Source: Thermocoleostomius sinensis A174 (GTDB lineage: Bacteria > Cyanobacteriota > Cyanobacteriia > Elainellales > Elainellaceae). Taken from it: DNA of 64,000 nucleotides. Positions 19,201-27,872 of this stretch are shown in pieces. The notes below the pieces were generated by a model that was not told where the DNA came from, made no database searches, and saw only the letters and a program-made list of their open reading frames with translations. The position numbers and the translations under genes were made by a program. The stretch spans positions 4,379,026 through 4,443,025 of the forward strand of contig NZ_CP113797.1 of assembly GCF_026802175.1 (NCBI RefSeq). Reading direction: 5' to 3'. Positions within the stretch are counted from its first letter, which is position 1. Every line of letters starts with the position of its first letter.

Positions 19201-19837
19201 TTCGCCTCCTCTAGCAGAAACCGTGTCGGACTGGGACACCAAGTTTGAAGAAGCTTACCGGTTGTTTAACTATGCTTGGGCGATCGCCGACGATGGTGGA
19301 GAAATTGCAGAAATTTCAGCGGCTGGTACCATATCTAGTCTAGAAAACCCGCATCACGGATTTGGTATCATTCGACCATTTGCCGTAGCTGGTTCAGAAA
19401 CATTAGAAGCATTCAACGAAGTGGCAGCCATTCGCGATTTATATCCTTTAAGAATCAGCGGTATCGCCGATTTAGGTCGAATTTTTGCGGCTGGTTGCGC
19501 ACTGTTGCGGCTATATACACAAACTGACGCATTAGAACGGCAAAAGCGCAAAGCTGAAATTCAGTGGTTGCTTAGTGATCTTCAACGGGAAGAACACTGT
19601 CAGCACTTAAACACCTTCCAAGTGCAAAACAGAGAGGCAGGGTTGTTGAATGGACAAAAGCGGTATAACGGTTATTTAACTCACTATTTGAATCAGTGTC
19701 GGCAATTTTTGCAGCATGAATGCCTGACTGCTGAACAACTAGAACGTGATGAAGTGAACGATCGTGCTACCCTGCAAATCGAGAAACGACAAGAAATCTT
19801 CAAGCAATTATTTGATGCATTTCAATTCAGTGCGTAA
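16211..19837 (+). CDS. Very large protein of unknown function (1208 residues)
   Basis: I do not recognise this protein. The ATG at 16211 is preferred over an in-frame GTG at 16202; neither has a strong ribosome-binding site. It has no signal peptide or transmembrane segment and no P-loop, nuclease, protease or kinase motif that I can see. The first 200 residues are charged and helical (ELYVYLVGTLARGNRDGRK). An acidic patch LDREEEEDYNHC occurs near residues 330-345. Residues from about 550 onward look like irregular helical hairpins (FFKAYLKMAETFLNEGIY, then YRVAWIYLEKVSNVL), reminiscent of TPR-like solenoids. The segment FGDRVGWGDYCGFDG near residue 500 is distinctive. It stands alone, with long spacers on both sides. 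Confidence 0.75.
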   Translation: MENEKGKRRTDKFKEHDECRTRELYVYLVGTLARGNRDGRKEMEEAFGGRNFFEKLSDDKPGTIATGELAHHLAQLKQFFEKTRRTKPKPSDVGSPRILTSQEIQLAFLKLIELTPNEREQLGLTHSDEQLLMQQALLHIWGEQDQQDYEQILRFYNASIGLSFDSNEPLRSYTDEDLQETVQDIALKHLGYVESKQGEARQSHHADRNATIRKIIDEYRLVSLVKSEINRIILKVGVGQIRLPNIQGRQDYGRKYLPREFIKRLTKTVIDNELLNQEFPVFIKAVAIQECGPFPLTVSVQHHDQDEISNQNELGLDHASLNGDLLELDRYELDREEEEDYNHCADIATQYAYRVTIDFYVRIRRNSLSKKFPEVYEELKRDDEEPDFERIIFSLTSTGIGGSLSHITKVINHAVLNDISVDPPARTSRQAKGCVVNLRKDYFTIAHDVLIEHHFPRSNVSSPVWSHSLVMLCKNEVLGKVMDSSRWAGKLFHYTDMSFGDRVGWGDYCGFDGLLCGANAALQARLRAIRYTGIGAPDYVQALYNRIERTYLLETAQSYVTSYPFSSFAQESALHITFLRDLNRSLTDDDPYTFFKAYLKMAETFLNEGIYRVAWIYLEKVSNVLSRSTDWHDYFGKTKSNVSSFRVFSGSLIVSYTLCLAHYFMLVDSKAEAQEIAAHGASPFLPFKIAWEREDPLTWNRDETQLHQSLIRRSWQALEAAEKHLSIRLAKYFIINEESQGTFHPHYKLLAQIYFLRAKLFIFFPGDVPANSDFYTPPTDDVSSMQDRVSSAKESVIHANRLYLMEKARLYAASDGDSESYACYTAWQCWIYLMAAFVSGGVPIKTIGSFQQTKLSPSDCRRWGRQLRDDALLAYAETGRRCYLKIKEKSGVSRTLYEQRRVRYAEYGDVPIEVIPPLRETYKEGGSRVVGQGDNRLLELDMSVLALGRAQLGASSHQDAGSVVYLFGPNACYLFFARAMYRLCSDDLYEFSPSDCSSPPLAETVSDWDTKFEEAYRLFNYAWAIADDGGEIAEISAAGTISSLENPHHGFGIIRPFAVAGSETLEAFNEVAAIRDLYPLRISGIADLGRIFAAGCALLRLYTQTDALERQKRKAEIQWLLSDLQREEHCQHLNTFQVQNREAGLLNGQKRYNGYLTHYLNQCRQFLQHECLTAEQLERDEVNDRATLQIEKRQEIFKQLFDAFQFSA

Positions 19838-20312
19838 CTTAGAAAAACTTACCTTATACGCTTTTGAACGAATTGAGATCTAGAGAATTGACTTAATTAA
19901 GCCCCAACTAACCTGAGTCATTATTTAGTTGATTTCAATAAAACAGAAGTTTACATACTTTTGTGCCTTGCCCTATCTGGCTCAGTTTACCGTTACAAAC
20001 GCCATTTTTCGGCAAATTTCTTGGTCTTAAGGTCCCTGAGGATACCTTAGAAGCGATCTTGCCCATTTCTTCAGTCACGATCAAATAGTTAAAGACACTT
20101 TCCTTTTCATTTTGGTGAAAGCAACTATAATAAAGCAACTATAATTAAGAACAAAGCGATTGCTATTTGCTTTCCACGAACTATAAACCGAATGAATACT
20201 CATTGTTAAACACCCATCCTTAGAAGCTGTCCATTCACCGGGGAATTTCTACCATCGCCTGTCTATTTGTTTCATTCTTTCTTTAGTGCAACTGCCGATC
20301 GTCGAGCGACCT
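19838..20312. other. Intergenic region with a 14-bp tandem duplication upstream of pncB
   Basis: Two perfect copies of AAAGCAACTATAAT lie in tandem at 20118-20131 and 20132-20145, about 170 bp before the pncB start. They are candidates for binding by the NrtR-like regulator encoded in the same operon, though I cannot match them to a known NrtR site. A 67-codon minus-strand frame in this region (19935-20138) has no supporting features. Confidence 0.35.
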
Positions 20313-21668
20313 ATGGAAGAGACACTGCTCCTCTGTCCACAAGACTATAGCCTCCTAACCGATCTCTATCAACTGACAATGGCTGCTTGCTATGTGGGGG
20401 AAGGGCTTGATCAGCGTCAGGCTAGCTTCGAATTATTTACCCGTCGGTTGCCACAGGGATTTGGCTATCTGGTTGCAATGGGACTGGCGCAAGCTCTGGA
20501 ATACCTGGAACAATTTCGTTTCAATGCTGAACAAATTGCTGCTCTGCAAGCCACCGAAATTTTTGACCATGTGCCTAGCCAATTTTGGGATTTACTAGGC
20601 ACGGCTGAGTTTACTGGCGATGTTTGGGCTGTACCGGAGGGAACGATTGTCTATGCCAACGAGCCACTGCTGCGAATTGAAGCCCCCCTGTGGCAAGCGC
20701 AAATTGTGGAAACCTATCTGCTCAATACCCTAAATTACCAAACCCTCATTGCCACCAAAGCAGCCCGACTGCGTGATGTTGCCGGAGAAGCTACGCTGCT
20801 AGAATTTGGTACTCGTCGTGCCTTTAGTCCACAAGCATCTTTATGGGCCGCCCGCGCCGCCCTAGCGGGTGGGTTAGATGCCACCTCGAATGTCCTAGCT
20901 GCCCTCAAATTGGGACAGGTTCCTAGTGGCACGATGGCCCATGCCTTGGTCATGGCCCTCTCCGCTCTAGAAGGTGGCGAAGACGAGTCCTTTACTGCCT
21001 TTCACCGCTATTTTCCAGGAGCCGCACTGCTAATTGACACCTACGATACCATTGCTGCCGCCAAACGATTGGCAGAACACGTCCGATCGGGTGAAATGAC
21101 GATCAAAGCCGTTCGTTTAGATTCGGGCGATCTCGTTTCCCTCTCTCAACAGGTGCGACACTTGTTGCCAGAGGTGTTAATTGTGGCCAGCGGCGATCTC
21201 GATGAGTACGAAATCGATCGCCTCCAAACCGCCGGAGCCACAATCGACAGCTATGGACTGGGAACCAAACTGGTGACGGGCGCTCCGGTCAATGGTGTAT
21301 ACAAGCTAGTTGAAATTGACCAAATTCCTGTCATGAAAGCCTCCAGCGGCAAAGTAACCTATCCAGGGCGCAAGCAAATTTTTCGGCGCTACCAGCAAGA
21401 CCAACTAGCAGGCGATCGCTTGGGATTAATTCACGAACCCCCTCAGCCCAACGAAACCCCTCTCTTGCAACTCGTCATGAAGCAAGGTCAACGGCTTCAA
21501 CCGCCTGAACCCCTCCGCATCATTGCCGACCGCACCCGTACCGCCGTCAGCCGTCAACCTCCTGCCATTCGTCGCCTCCATCAACCCGCTACCTTGCAAC
21601 CCGCCATCTCAGCAGACCTGCAAACCCTGACAGAGCACACGCACGCAAGGTTCAAGTCCAACGGCTAA
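20313..21668 (+). CDS. pncB: Nicotinate phosphoribosyltransferase
   Basis: The enzyme joins nicotinate and PRPP to give nicotinate mononucleotide, the first step of NAD salvage. ATG 20313 (451 residues) is preferred because homologues begin just before the conserved SLLTDLYQLTMAACY; an in-frame GTG lies at 20286. Further family motifs are ASFELFTRRLP, LEFGTRRAFSPQASLWAARA (the active-site His-type loop region), LIDTYDTI, VRLDSGDL and SYGLGTKLVTG. The C-terminal 60 residues are Pro/Arg-rich and diverged. nadD follows 60 bp downstream, and the Nudix regulator overlaps that, so this is an NAD-synthesis operon. Confidence 0.93.
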   Translation: MEETLLLCPQDYSLLTDLYQLTMAACYVGEGLDQRQASFELFTRRLPQGFGYLVAMGLAQALEYLEQFRFNAEQIAALQATEIFDHVPSQFWDLLGTAEFTGDVWAVPEGTIVYANEPLLRIEAPLWQAQIVETYLLNTLNYQTLIATKAARLRDVAGEATLLEFGTRRAFSPQASLWAARAALAGGLDATSNVLAALKLGQVPSGTMAHALVMALSALEGGEDESFTAFHRYFPGAALLIDTYDTIAAAKRLAEHVRSGEMTIKAVRLDSGDLVSLSQQVRHLLPEVLIVASGDLDEYEIDRLQTAGATIDSYGLGTKLVTGAPVNGVYKLVEIDQIPVMKASSGKVTYPGRKQIFRRYQQDQLAGDRLGLIHEPPQPNETPLLQLVMKQGQRLQPPEPLRIIADRTRTAVSRQPPAIRRLHQPATLQPAISADLQTLTEHTHARFKSNG

Positions 21669-21728
21669 AAATTTTCGATTCCCCGCTCCTGCTTTCCGCT
21701 TCCTATCCCCCAACTCCTACTCCACCCT

Positions 21729-22343
21729 ATGACTTCGATCGCTCTATTTGGTACTAGCGCTGATCCGCCTACAGCTGGACATCAATCGATTCTGGCGTGG
21801 CTGTCAGATCAGTTTGACGAAGTGGCTGTCTGGGCATCCGATAATCCATTTAAGTCCCATCAGACACCACTGGAACATCGGGCTGCAATGTTGCAACTTC
21901 TAATCGAGGATATTTATCCACCTCGGCATAATATTCATCTTCGTCCAGAGATGAGTAGCCCTCGATCGCTCATCACAGTTGAGCGGGCCAAGCAACAATG
22001 GCCAGAGTCTACGCTAACCTTAGTGATTGGAGCCGATTTAGTGGCTCAACTTCCTCAGTGGTATCGCGTAGAAGACCTGCTGCAACAGGTCAATCTATTG
22101 ATTGTGCCGCGATCGGGGTATCCCCTGACAAACTCTGACTTGCAGCCATTACAGCAACAGGGAGCTACTGTAGAGATTGCCAATCTTTCGGTTCCGGCCG
22201 TATCCTCTACAGCGTATCGTGAAGAGGGAGATTCAGAGATCGTCACTCCTCCAGTTGAGGCATACATTCATCGGGAGCAACTGTACGAATGCCAGGACGC
22301 ACCCAAAAAAAGCTGGTTGATTCAGCGCCGCAACGCATCCTAG
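21729..22343 (+). CDS. nadD: Nicotinate-nucleotide adenylyltransferase
   Basis: NadD adenylates nicotinate mononucleotide to give deamido-NAD. The 204-residue protein opens with IALFGTSADPPTAGHQSIL, where the GTSADPPTAGH segment corresponds to the nucleotidyltransferase GxxFDPxHxGH signature, with T in place of the first His. It continues with WASDNPFKSHQ, LVIGADLVAQLPQWYR and VPAVSSTAYRE, the last corresponding to the ISSTxIR motif. Length and motif order are those of cyanobacterial NadD. Its last 55 bp overlap the start of the Nudix gene, indicating tight coupling. Confidence 0.9.
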   Translation: MTSIALFGTSADPPTAGHQSILAWLSDQFDEVAVWASDNPFKSHQTPLEHRAAMLQLLIEDIYPPRHNIHLRPEMSSPRSLITVERAKQQWPESTLTLVIGADLVAQLPQWYRVEDLLQQVNLLIVPRSGYPLTNSDLQPLQQQGATVEIANLSVPAVSSTAYREEGDSEIVTPPVEAYIHREQLYECQDAPKKSWLIQRRNAS

Positions 22344-23035
22344 CGGATTTCAAAGTGGGCGTAGACAATGTCATCTTCTCCGTAGACACGGATCAAAATC
22401 GTTTGCTGGTGCTGCTGGTGATGCGCCATGAAGAACCCTGCATTGGTCAGTGGAGTTTGCCAGGAACCTTGGTTCGTCAAGGAGAATCGTTGGAAGATGC
22501 CGCTTATCGGGTCTTGTCTGAGAAAATTCGGGTTGAAAATTTATATTTGGAACAGCTTTATACGTTTGGTGGGCCCGATCGCGATCCACGCGAAGCCTCG
22601 ACAAGTTATGGTGTGCGCTATCTTTCAGTCAGTCACTTTGCCCTAGTGCGCTATGTGGAAGCCGAATTAATTGCCGATGGCGTCAGCGGTATTGCTTGGT
22701 ATCCGATGCATCAAGTCCCTAAACTAGCGTTTGATCATAACCAAATTTTGGAATATGGCTATCGCCGCTTGCGCAACAAGTTGGAATATAGCCCCGTTGC
22801 CTTTGAAGTGTTACCAGAATTGTTTACACTCAACGATCTCTATCAGCTCTACACCACAGTACTAGGAGACAACTTCTCGGATTATTCCAACTTTCGATCG
22901 CGGTTACTAAAACTTGGGTTTCTCCAAGATACGGGTGTAAAAGTATCGCGTGGGGCCGGACGCCCCGCTACCCTCTATCGGTTTGATGCTAACGCATTTG
23001 CGCCATTCAAAGATAAACCCTTAGTTTTTATCTAA
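22289..23035 (+). CDS. NrtR-like Nudix-domain regulator with winged-helix C-terminus
   Basis: Residues about 20-145 form a Nudix fold (QWSLPGTLVRQGESLEDAAY...). The Nudix box ends RVLSEKI rather than RELxEExG, so the catalytic glutamate pattern is broken and hydrolysis is unlikely. Residues about 165-245 (PELFTLNDLYQLYTTVLG, NFRSRLLKLGFL, GRPATLYRFD) are the winged-helix DNA-binding domain of NrtR proteins. Known NrtRs sense ADP-ribose and repress NAD-synthesis genes; Synechocystis Slr1690 is the cyanobacterial example. The position inside the pncB-nadD operon supports the same role and probable autoregulation. A functional ADP-ribose pyrophosphatase is the less likely alternative. Confidence 0.82.
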   Translation: MPGRTQKKLVDSAPQRILADFKVGVDNVIFSVDTDQNRLLVLLVMRHEEPCIGQWSLPGTLVRQGESLEDAAYRVLSEKIRVENLYLEQLYTFGGPDRDPREASTSYGVRYLSVSHFALVRYVEAELIADGVSGIAWYPMHQVPKLAFDHNQILEYGYRRLRNKLEYSPVAFEVLPELFTLNDLYQLYTTVLGDNFSDYSNFRSRLLKLGFLQDTGVKVSRGAGRPATLYRFDANAFAPFKDKPLVFI

Positions 23036-23123
23036 TTAGTTTTTATCTAATTCATCTAGCTTATCTCAAGAAGCAGTAGCACCATGCCCCAAACTAATCT
23101 AGCTAGAACAACAAAGACAGGTG

Positions 23124-24452
23124 TCAATCGTCCTCGCCGCAAGAGCACTGGATGTCTGTAGATTGCTCTGATATGTCTTCAAGATCTTCTGATGTGTCTT
23201 CAAGATCTATCGGATTTGCTGCTGTGTTCATGGCTTTGGCAAGGGCCGCTTCCAAGTGTCGCAGTTGTGCTTCAACTCTTTGCTGCTCAGTGATATCTCG
23301 AACAAAGCTTTGCACCGCTAACTTGCCTTCATATTCAACCATGTGGCAACTAAATTCCGCTGGAACGCCTTTACCAGTTTTGTGTCGCTGTTGATGCTCA
23401 AAAGTGACGCTGCCTGTTGTTTGTAATTCTTGCAAAATCTCTTCTCGACGATCGTCAGCTAAAGGCATCATGACATCATTCATAGTCAGTTGCAACAGTT
23501 CTTGGCGAGTATATCCCAAGCGTCTAGAAGCTTTCTGATTCACGCTGAAAATACGTTGCGTTGCTAGCTCAGCAATAAAAATGGAATCGTTCGCTAACTC
23601 AAAGACATTATGGTAATTTTTCTCAGCTACTTGAAGTGCTAGATCACTTTGTCTTTGCCGAGTAATATCCTTAGCAACACAGATAACGGCATCAATTTCA
23701 TGATTGATACCGTAAATTGGGTTTAAGCTATACTCAAATACTTTATTTTCGTGGTTGGCTGAAATCGTAAATTCAGCATAAATAGCTTGCCCGTTTGCAA
23801 ACACTTGCTCACAATTAGAAGCAAAGTCTCCCAAAAAGAAATAATCAATCTCTTGTAAAGTCTTACCTAAAAAAAAATGTCGTTCAGCTTTTAATACGCG
23901 CCGACTAACAGAATTCGTATAAGTAAATCGCAATCTGCGATCGAGGATAAGGATCATATCTGAGCTAGCAGATAGAATTTGATCCAATAGCCCGGTTTGA
24001 TAAGTAAGCTGTGCTAGCAAATCATGCTGAGGCTCTGGAGCCGAGTACTCGGATGTTTGGAGTCGGACAAGATCTTGGTGAACTATTTCACGAATGGGCA
24101 GTAAGTCTGTAGAAAGTTCGGTAGATAAATCCGCCGCTGCCATAGATGGGTTTGTGGAGGGCAAATTTGTAATTGGATGTGTCGTTGCTGCAAAGAGCGA
24201 ATGGTAACCAGCGCCGGACCGCTGTAAATTGTCCACCTGTTCCGATAGCTGACTGAGTTGGCTTGCTAACTGGTGAACTTGTTGTTGCAATCGATCGATC
24301 GCGGAGTTGGAAGCTGGCGGTGCCACCCCATAACAGGTTGTCAACGCATTCAGAACAACCGCCGTTCGATTACTGCCTGTTGCCTGAGCTTGAGCTTCAA
24401 TGATCTTGATGACTTCTTCTGAAAAACGGAATGTTATCGTTCTGCTAGACAT
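23124..24452 (-). CDS. Ribbon-helix-helix plus double PAS domain protein
   Basis: ATG 24452 starts MSSRTITFRFSEEVIKIIEAQAQ, and SNRTAVVLNAL follows; this is the strand-helix-helix pattern of CopG/Arc-type DNA-binding proteins. A heptad-like coiled coil (IDRLQQQVHQLASQLSQLSE) comes next. Two PAS domains follow: about residues 155-275 (LSASSDMILILDRRLRF to VAKDITRQR) and 280-400 (VFELANDSIFIAELATQ to FVRDITEQQ). There is no kinase, GGDEF or other output domain. The simplest reading is a one-component regulator in which PAS domains sense a ligand and the ribbon-helix-helix binds DNA. It is convergent with the NAD operon. I know of no named family with this architecture. Confidence 0.75.
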   Translation of the reverse strand: MSSRTITFRFSEEVIKIIEAQAQATGSNRTAVVLNALTTCYGVAPPASNSAIDRLQQQVHQLASQLSQLSEQVDNLQRSGAGYHSLFAATTHPITNLPSTNPSMAAADLSTELSTDLLPIREIVHQDLVRLQTSEYSAPEPQHDLLAQLTYQTGLLDQILSASSDMILILDRRLRFTYTNSVSRRVLKAERHFFLGKTLQEIDYFFLGDFASNCEQVFANGQAIYAEFTISANHENKVFEYSLNPIYGINHEIDAVICVAKDITRQRQSDLALQVAEKNYHNVFELANDSIFIAELATQRIFSVNQKASRRLGYTRQELLQLTMNDVMMPLADDRREEILQELQTTGSVTFEHQQRHKTGKGVPAEFSCHMVEYEGKLAVQSFVRDITEQQRVEAQLRHLEAALAKAMNTAANPIDLEDTSEDLEDISEQSTDIQCSCGEDD

Positions 24453-24792
24453 CGACAATGGGTGCAAGGAGGACGCTGAGAAGTGAACTGTGACTTTTTG
24501 TAACTAAGTGATTAAACTTAGATTCAATCATAGATGAACCAGCATTGATCGGCTAGAAAAAAGACACTATTCACGAATTTTCTGCTGAATTTTTCACAAT
24601 TTTCCGATTTTTTATTTTAGCAGTCACTTATTATTAATTTACGCCATGTATGACTGCTTTATGTGCAACTATCTGTCCCTCACTTCCCCGATTTGGGGGA
24701 GGAGAGAGCTAGAAGCAGTGACTCGATGGGGGTAAGCTATCTATCGCTGTTCCAATTTCGGTTAACTTGCAGCGTTTTGCAATCTTGATAGC
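24453..24792. other. Intergenic region upstream of the RHH-PAS gene
   Basis: About 340 bp. It is AT-rich near the PAS gene (runs of T and A around 24590-24640). A small G/C hairpin, CCCC-gattt-GGGG, lies at about 24687-24700, close to the end of glyS, and belongs to a common cyanobacterial C-rich repeat type. No gene is seen. Confidence 0.35.
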
Positions 24793-26943
24793 TTATGGTT
24801 TCACGATCGCCCCAAAATCCGCCAGCACGCGAGCGTGGTTGCGCAACAGCCCCAGTAAGTTGAGACGATTGCGCCGAATATCTGGGTTTTCATCCATCAC
24901 CAACACGCTTTGTGGCCCATCAAAAAACTGACTAACCACCGGAGCAATGGCTGACAGTGCCTCGACCAATGTTTGATAATCGCGATCGGTTTGGGCGGCT
25001 TGGGTTTGGGGAACCAATTCAACCAATGCCTCATAAAACGCTTGTTCTGATTGGCTTTGAAATAAGTTTGTTTCAATGATGGTAGCCGGGTCGAGTTGAA
25101 CAGTGTCTAAGCTTCCTTGAGCAGCTAGGCGGGATGAACGGTTAATCGTTTCGTAAATCGAATCCAGCATGTGGTTGTCTCGAATCGATTGTAGAAACTG
25201 CGCTCGATCGCGCACATCCAGCAAATCTTGCAACGCACGTTCTGCGTACTCCCGATCGTTTTCGCCCAAGACAGCGTGAATCAAGTCGTAATCAATGCCC
25301 CGTTCTTGTAACAAAACTCGAACCCGTTGCAGAAAGAAATCTTGGAGTTGCATTTGTAGATCAGCTTGGCTTTCTGCCTTCGCGTGGGTTGCTACAAAAT
25401 CGGCGATAACCTGATGAAGCAAGCGATCGAGGTTAATGGGCAACTCTGCACTCCAGGTAATGTTCACAATGGCATTGGCGGCTCGTCGTAGTGCAAACGG
25501 ATCAGAAGACCCGCTGGGAATCATACCCAGACTGAAAATACTCACCAACGTATCGAGGCGATCGGCCAACCCTACTACTTGGCCTGCTAGGGTTTTGGGT
25601 AGTTGATCGGTGGCTCCGCGCGGTAAATAATGCTCCACAATTGCAGTAGCTACATCGGTGGTTTCACCGCTGCTGAGGGCATATTTTTCGCCCATAACAC
25701 CTTGCAGTTCGGGAAACTCCCCGACCATTTGTGTCACCAAGTCTGCCTTACATAACAGCGCAGCGCGTTGAATAGTAGTGCGGTTGGCCTCGCTCACCTG
25801 AAGTTGATCAGCTAAGCGACTGGCAATACTGACAATGCGATCGACCTTTTCGCGCACCGATCCCAGATCTTCCTGAAACGTGACTGTTTCCAAGCGGGGC
25901 AGGTAACTTTCTAGAGGCTGCTTGCGATCGACATCAAAAAAGTATTTGCCGTCTGACAGCCGGGCCCGAATCACCCGCTGATTTCCGGCTGCAATTATGT
26001 CCGCTTTGGTAGGGTCGCCGTTCGAAATGGTAATGAAGTAGGGCAAGAGGTCGGTTGTCCCTTCAGCCTTTAATACCGGGAAATAGCGCTGATGGCTTTC
26101 CATTTCAGTGACAATCACTTCCGTCGGTAGCTCCAAAAAAGCCCGATCGAATTTCCCAATTACCGCAGAGGGCCATTCCACTAGATTTGTGACTTCATCG
26201 AGTAAGTCAGGCGAAATAGCAGCATAGCCTCCTACCGAGGCGGCAGCGGCCCGGGCTTGCGTTTCAATCTCGGCTTGGCGGCGTGCCGGATCAACTTCCA
26301 CGCAGGCGGCTTTCATGCAGTTGAGATACTCAGCGGCTGAGGGAATTTGAACCGGATCAGGATGTAACACCCGATGCCCTCTTGATATCCGATCGCTGAC
26401 GCATTGTTCAGAGCCGTTCGCCAGCGAGATGGGCAACACGATCTCATCTAGGAGTGTCACCAGCCAGCGAATGGGACGAGAAAACCGCAAATCTCCATCT
26501 CCCCATCGCATGAAGCGCTTTCCTTCTAGGCCAAAAATCCAGCTTGGCACTAGTTCAGATAAGATATCTGCGGTCGATCGCCCCGCAATTTTCTGTCGAA
26601 CAAAGACAAACTCTCCCTTGTCGGTACTGCGAACGGTCAGATCGGCAACACTGACGCTTCGCGATCGGGCAAATCCTTCCGCAGCTTTGGTGGGCTTCCC
26701 ATCTTTAAATGCAGCTTGGGCGGCTGGGCCTTTGATTTCTTCTTCACGGTCGGGTTGGCGCTCTGGCAGTCCTGTGATCAGCACAGCTAGGCGGCGCGGT
26801 GTTCCGTAGACCTCGAGGGTATCTAGCGAGAGGAAACCCTCTGCTAGACTAGCAGGAATGCGCGATCGCCACTGCTGCAACGCGCTACTGACAAAACTTG
26901 CCGGTAATTCCTCCGTTCCAACTTCTAACAAAAATGTCGCCAT
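24793..26943 (-). CDS. glyS: Glycyl-tRNA synthetase beta subunit
   Basis: The 716-residue protein covers the full beta subunit of the alpha2beta2 bacterial glycyl-tRNA synthetase. Diagnostic stretches include [15 protein letters not shown] at the start, [68 protein letters not shown]-type sequence, the HD-like segment [19 protein letters not shown]...EHYLPRG and [12 protein letters not shown]. The C-terminal anticodon-binding part ends in [11 protein letters not shown]. The alpha subunit gene (glyQ) is not in this window, as is usual in cyanobacteria, where the two are unlinked. Confidence 0.96.
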   Translation of the reverse strand: MATFLLEVGTEELPASFVSSALQQWRSRIPASLAEGFLSLDTLEVYGTPRRLAVLITGLPERQPDREEEIKGPAAQAAFKDGKPTKAAEGFARSRSVSVADLTVRSTDKGEFVFVRQKIAGRSTADILSELVPSWIFGLEGKRFMRWGDGDLRFSRPIRWLVTLLDEIVLPISLANGSEQCVSDRISRGHRVLHPDPVQIPSAAEYLNCMKAACVEVDPARRQAEIETQARAAAASVGGYAAISPDLLDEVTNLVEWPSAVIGKFDRAFLELPTEVIVTEMESHQRYFPVLKAEGTTDLLPYFITISNGDPTKADIIAAGNQRVIRARLSDGKYFFDVDRKQPLESYLPRLETVTFQEDLGSVREKVDRIVSIASRLADQLQVSEANRTTIQRAALLCKADLVTQMVGEFPELQGVMGEKYALSSGETTDVATAIVEHYLPRGATDQLPKTLAGQVVGLADRLDTLVSIFSLGMIPSGSSDPFALRRAANAIVNITWSAELPINLDRLLHQVIADFVATHAKAESQADLQMQLQDFFLQRVRVLLQERGIDYDLIHAVLGENDREYAERALQDLLDVRDRAQFLQSIRDNHMLDSIYETINRSSRLAAQGSLDTVQLDPATIIETNLFQSQSEQAFYEALVELVPQTQAAQTDRDYQTLVEALSAIAPVVSQFFDGPQSVLVMDENPDIRRNRLNLLGLLRNHARVLADFGAIVKP

Positions 26944-27132
26944 ACCGCACCAGCTTTACCCTTTATCGCCAACGATACATTACCAACCATTTCATCATCA
27001 AAAAATCGACCGACACCTCAAGGGTTGCGGCTAACCTTCAACAGTGTACCTTGCATTGACAAACTTGCATGGACTCAGCGTAGGACATTTCATCGTGCGA
27101 TGGCTTCAGCCTTACCTAACACCACATCCAGC

Positions 27133-27471
27133 TTAACTGCCATTGCCCGCAAAGATTTTCTTCACAGCCTCGGCAAGGCTGAACAACTCTTCCTCTAACC
27201 CGGCTGGCCATTGCACTCCGCGAGCTTGTCCACGCTGAAACTGCTGCTGAGTTTCGATCGCCAATACATACAGCGCATAAACCAGTTGACGTTCCAAAAT
27301 CTCGGTTCCTTGCAGTGCTTCAAAGACCACATCTAATGCTTGTAACAACGTTGACAGTTGAGTGGGCAGGGGTGGGTATCCTTGACGTAGCCGAATCAAC
27401 AGTGCTTCAGTATCGGTTTCTTCAGGATTGCCTTGTTGCATCAAAAAACTGCGGGCAGTCTCGTAGTTCAT
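27133..27471 (-). CDS. Small conserved cyanobacterial protein of unknown function
   Basis: The 112-residue soluble protein begins MNYETARSFLMQQ and continues with ALLIRLRQGYPPLPTQLSTL, LVYALYVLAIETQQQF and a C-terminal VQWPAGLEEELFSLAEAV. Similar short proteins are widespread in cyanobacteria; some database entries call them dethiobiotin synthetase, which the length and the absence of a P-loop contradict. It appears all-helical. It lies 190 bp upstream of glyS on the same strand and may be a separate unit. Confidence 0.7.
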   Translation of the reverse strand: MNYETARSFLMQQGNPEETDTEALLIRLRQGYPPLPTQLSTLLQALDVVFEALQGTEILERQLVYALYVLAIETQQQFQRGQARGVQWPAGLEEELFSLAEAVKKIFAGNGS

Positions 27472-27872
27472 GTCGATTTCAGGAAGGTAGGGTGCATCGA
27501 GCTATTGCTTTGACCTATCGCTTTAGCTCAAAAGTCGATGGTTAAGCAGCGTTTCAGGGTTCAGCTAAGGTAATACCGCAAAATTCCTGGGTTTGGCGAG
27601 TGGTTCAGAATTTGCAACTTTGGAAAAAATTGTCCCAACTTGAGCTATCGCAAGGGCAGGTGCTGTGCTGGCATGGACGACGGCTATGCGTCAACGCTGG
27701 CTATACTTCCCGTTTCGATCGCTTTACAGACTCTTCATCGCTGCATGTGTTCCAATCAACCGCAAATTACCCATTACTAGAAATAGCCCCTACCTGCCTG
27801 TTGCCTTGGTTCTCAAACTGTTGTTCTCAAGCTGTTGTTCTCAAACTGTTTTGTTAATGGGTCTTTTTAGGT
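27472..27872. other. Intergenic region with a triplicated 14-bp repeat before the aminotransferase
   Basis: Three tandem copies of TTCTCAARCTGTTG/T lie at 27810-27823, 27824-27837 and 27838-27851, ending 21 bp before the aminotransferase ATG. Such close tandem spacing may be a slippage product or a regulator array. An 85-codon plus-strand frame spanning it has no protein-like features. Nothing else is seen in this 0.4-kb stretch. Confidence 0.4.

Noticed and set aside
16211-19837. Large orphan protein as a defence system
   Set aside because: No ATPase, nuclease, TIR, HEPN or other effector motif seen, and the neighbours are housekeeping or envelope genes; kept only as unknown.
19935-20138. 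67-codon minus-strand frame upstream of pncB
   Set aside because: Overlaps the tandem repeat, has no supported start and no family resemblance.
21640-21668. tRNA-like T-arm sequence GGTTCAAGTCC at the pncB end
   Set aside because: No acceptor or anticodon stem can be formed around it, and it is coding for the PncB C-terminus.
23083-23160. Short plus-strand frame starting MPQTNLARTTKTGVNRPRR
   Set aside because: Only 25 codons, ends inside the 3' end of the RHH-PAS gene; no ribosome-binding site.
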